Origin: CAZSNT01 sp964607765
GTDB taxonomy: Bacteria; Verrucomicrobiota; Lentisphaeria; Oligosphaerales; JABHEG01
Assembly: GCA_964607765.1 (NCBI GenBank)
Contig: CAZSNT010000200.1
Location: forward strand, 1 to 16,909
DNA length: 16,909 nucleotides
Direction: 5' to 3'
Numbering within the stretch: position 1 is the stretch's first letter; every line of letters begins with the position of its first letter. The position numbers and the translations under genes are program-made. Of the stretch, positions 16,576 through 16,909 are shown piece by piece. The notes under the pieces are model-generated. The model did no database searches. It was not told the origin of the DNA and saw only the letters and a program-made list of their open reading frames with translations.

Positions 16576-16752
16576 GTCCGCCCCCCCTGGGACCGCCGAG
16601 CACCAGCTCGGCTCCGGCGGCCAGCACAGTGAAGGACAAAGCCGAGCACCAGCTCGGCTCCAGCGTCCGCCCCCCTGGGACCGCCGAGCACCAGCTCGGC
16701 TCCGGCGTCCAGCACTGCGAAGGACAAAGCCGAGCTGGTGCTCGGCGGTCCC
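16576..16752. repeat. REP-like array of GC-rich hairpin repeats
   Basis: The 18-bp unit GCCGAGCACCAGCTCGGC, a 7-bp perfect stem with a 4-base loop, occurs at 16595-16612, 16641-16658 and 16683-16700, and its reverse complement at 16729-16746. The first two hairpins lie in an 89-bp direct repeat (starting GTCCGCC at 16576 and again at 16665) that also carries GAAGGACAAA. Copies 3 and 4 extend to a perfect 24-bp inverted repeat (16677-16700 against 16729-16752) with a 28-base spacer. The array lies upstream of the propeller promoter. It reads through as protein-like text in several frames, which explains spurious open frames here. Confidence 0.9.
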
Positions 16753-16766
16753 GGGGAAGGCACGCG

Positions 16767-16785
16767 CCTGGAGATCCGGCCGTCC
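16767..16785. repeat. Second copy of dispersed 19-bp intergenic repeat
   Basis: CCTGGAGATCCGGCCGTCC matches 11712-11730 except for one T/C change and lies directly after the hairpin array. Nearby GATCCGGTCACGTCC (16796-16810) is a looser relative. Together with the earlier copy it brackets the giant propeller gene. Confidence 0.7.
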
Positions 16786-16846
16786 TGATACGCCCGATCC
16801 GGTCACGTCCAGCACTGCGGCCAGAAAGCCGGCACTCGAGGGCCTT

Positions 16847-16909
16847 CTACCACAACTGCCAGATATCCCTGTTGGCGTCTCGCCGTACGTATTGGTTCTT
16901 GCGCCACTC
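16847..16909 (-). CDS. Possible C-terminal end of a further minus-strand gene (partial)
   Basis: From the window edge the minus strand is open for 20 codons, EWRKNQYVRRDANRDIWQLW, and then stops at TAG (16849-16847). The composition is protein-like and helical, and the stop comes just where the intergenic repeats begin, which is why it is listed. With only 20 residues the family cannot be identified, and a chance open frame is possible. Confidence 0.35.
   Translation of the reverse strand, partial: EWRKNQYVRRDANRDIWQLW

Noticed and set aside
16481..16639. N-terminal extension of the giant propeller protein to an ATG at 16639
   Set aside because: The added residues (AGAELVLGGPRGG type) are read from the hairpin repeats, and a signal peptide, ribosome site and promoter all support the start at 16480.
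16576..16752. CRISPR array
   Set aside because: The repeats are palindromic, change orientation and are separated by related, not unique, sequence of uneven length; there are no spacers or cas genes.

Overview
The window is GC-rich bacterial DNA carrying seven well-supported intact or near-intact genes, several intergenic repeat families and one 100-base assembly gap. The gene content suggests an anaerobic member of the PVC superphylum (Lentisphaerae, Kiritimatiellae or Planctomycetes-like), probably from a draft or metagenome assembly. The evidence is a glycyl radical enzyme (strict anaerobic chemistry), two PQQ-type beta-propeller proteins (one giant and secreted, with malectin-like and DNRLRE-like domains) and Zn-ribbon/single-TM proteins of a kind common in that group. 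The taxonomic call is an inference from gene style, not from a marker gene.

Layout. (1) 117-3626, minus strand: a LacI-family regulator followed 17 bases later by a glycyl radical enzyme, one operon. The promoter in front of lacI has a near-palindromic LacI-type operator with a central CpG between its -35 and -10 boxes, so the regulator probably controls itself and the enzyme. The enzyme has the Cys-x-Glu active-site pattern of C-O/C-N lyase-type radical enzymes rather than the Cys-Cys of pyruvate formate-lyase. No activating enzyme lies in the window. (2) 3627-4199: about 570 bases with no intact gene, holding the lacI promoter and two minus-strand open stretches that look like decayed C-terminal gene ends. 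(3) 4200/4303-11675, plus strand: four genes in a row encoding predicted membrane proteins. They are a large Ser/Gly/Glu repeat protein (broken by the assembly gap and perhaps by a one-base frameshift near its start), a zinc-finger/TM/beta-propeller protein, a zinc-ribbon/TM/helical-repeat protein, and a rhomboid intramembrane serine protease with a helical tail. Their order, strand and shared design (cysteine zinc motif inside, one membrane span, large domain outside) suggest a joint envelope function, possibly with the rhomboid acting on its neighbours. (4) 11759-16480, minus strand, convergent with the cassette: a 1573-residue secreted multidomain protein with two PQQ-like propellers, a methyltransferase-fold insert and C-terminal malectin-like and DNRLRE-like domains. 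It has a good sigma70-like promoter at 16524-16552. (5) 16553-16909: an array of GC-rich hairpin (REP-like) repeats, and possibly the last 20 codons of another minus-strand gene at the window edge.

The best candidates for something undescribed are the four-gene membrane cassette ending in a rhomboid protease, the LacI-controlled glycyl radical enzyme of unknown substrate with an RVGGW radical loop, and the propeller/methyltransferase/malectin-like/DNRLRE-like fusion. No RNA genes, CRISPR arrays, insertion sequences or attachment sites were recognised.
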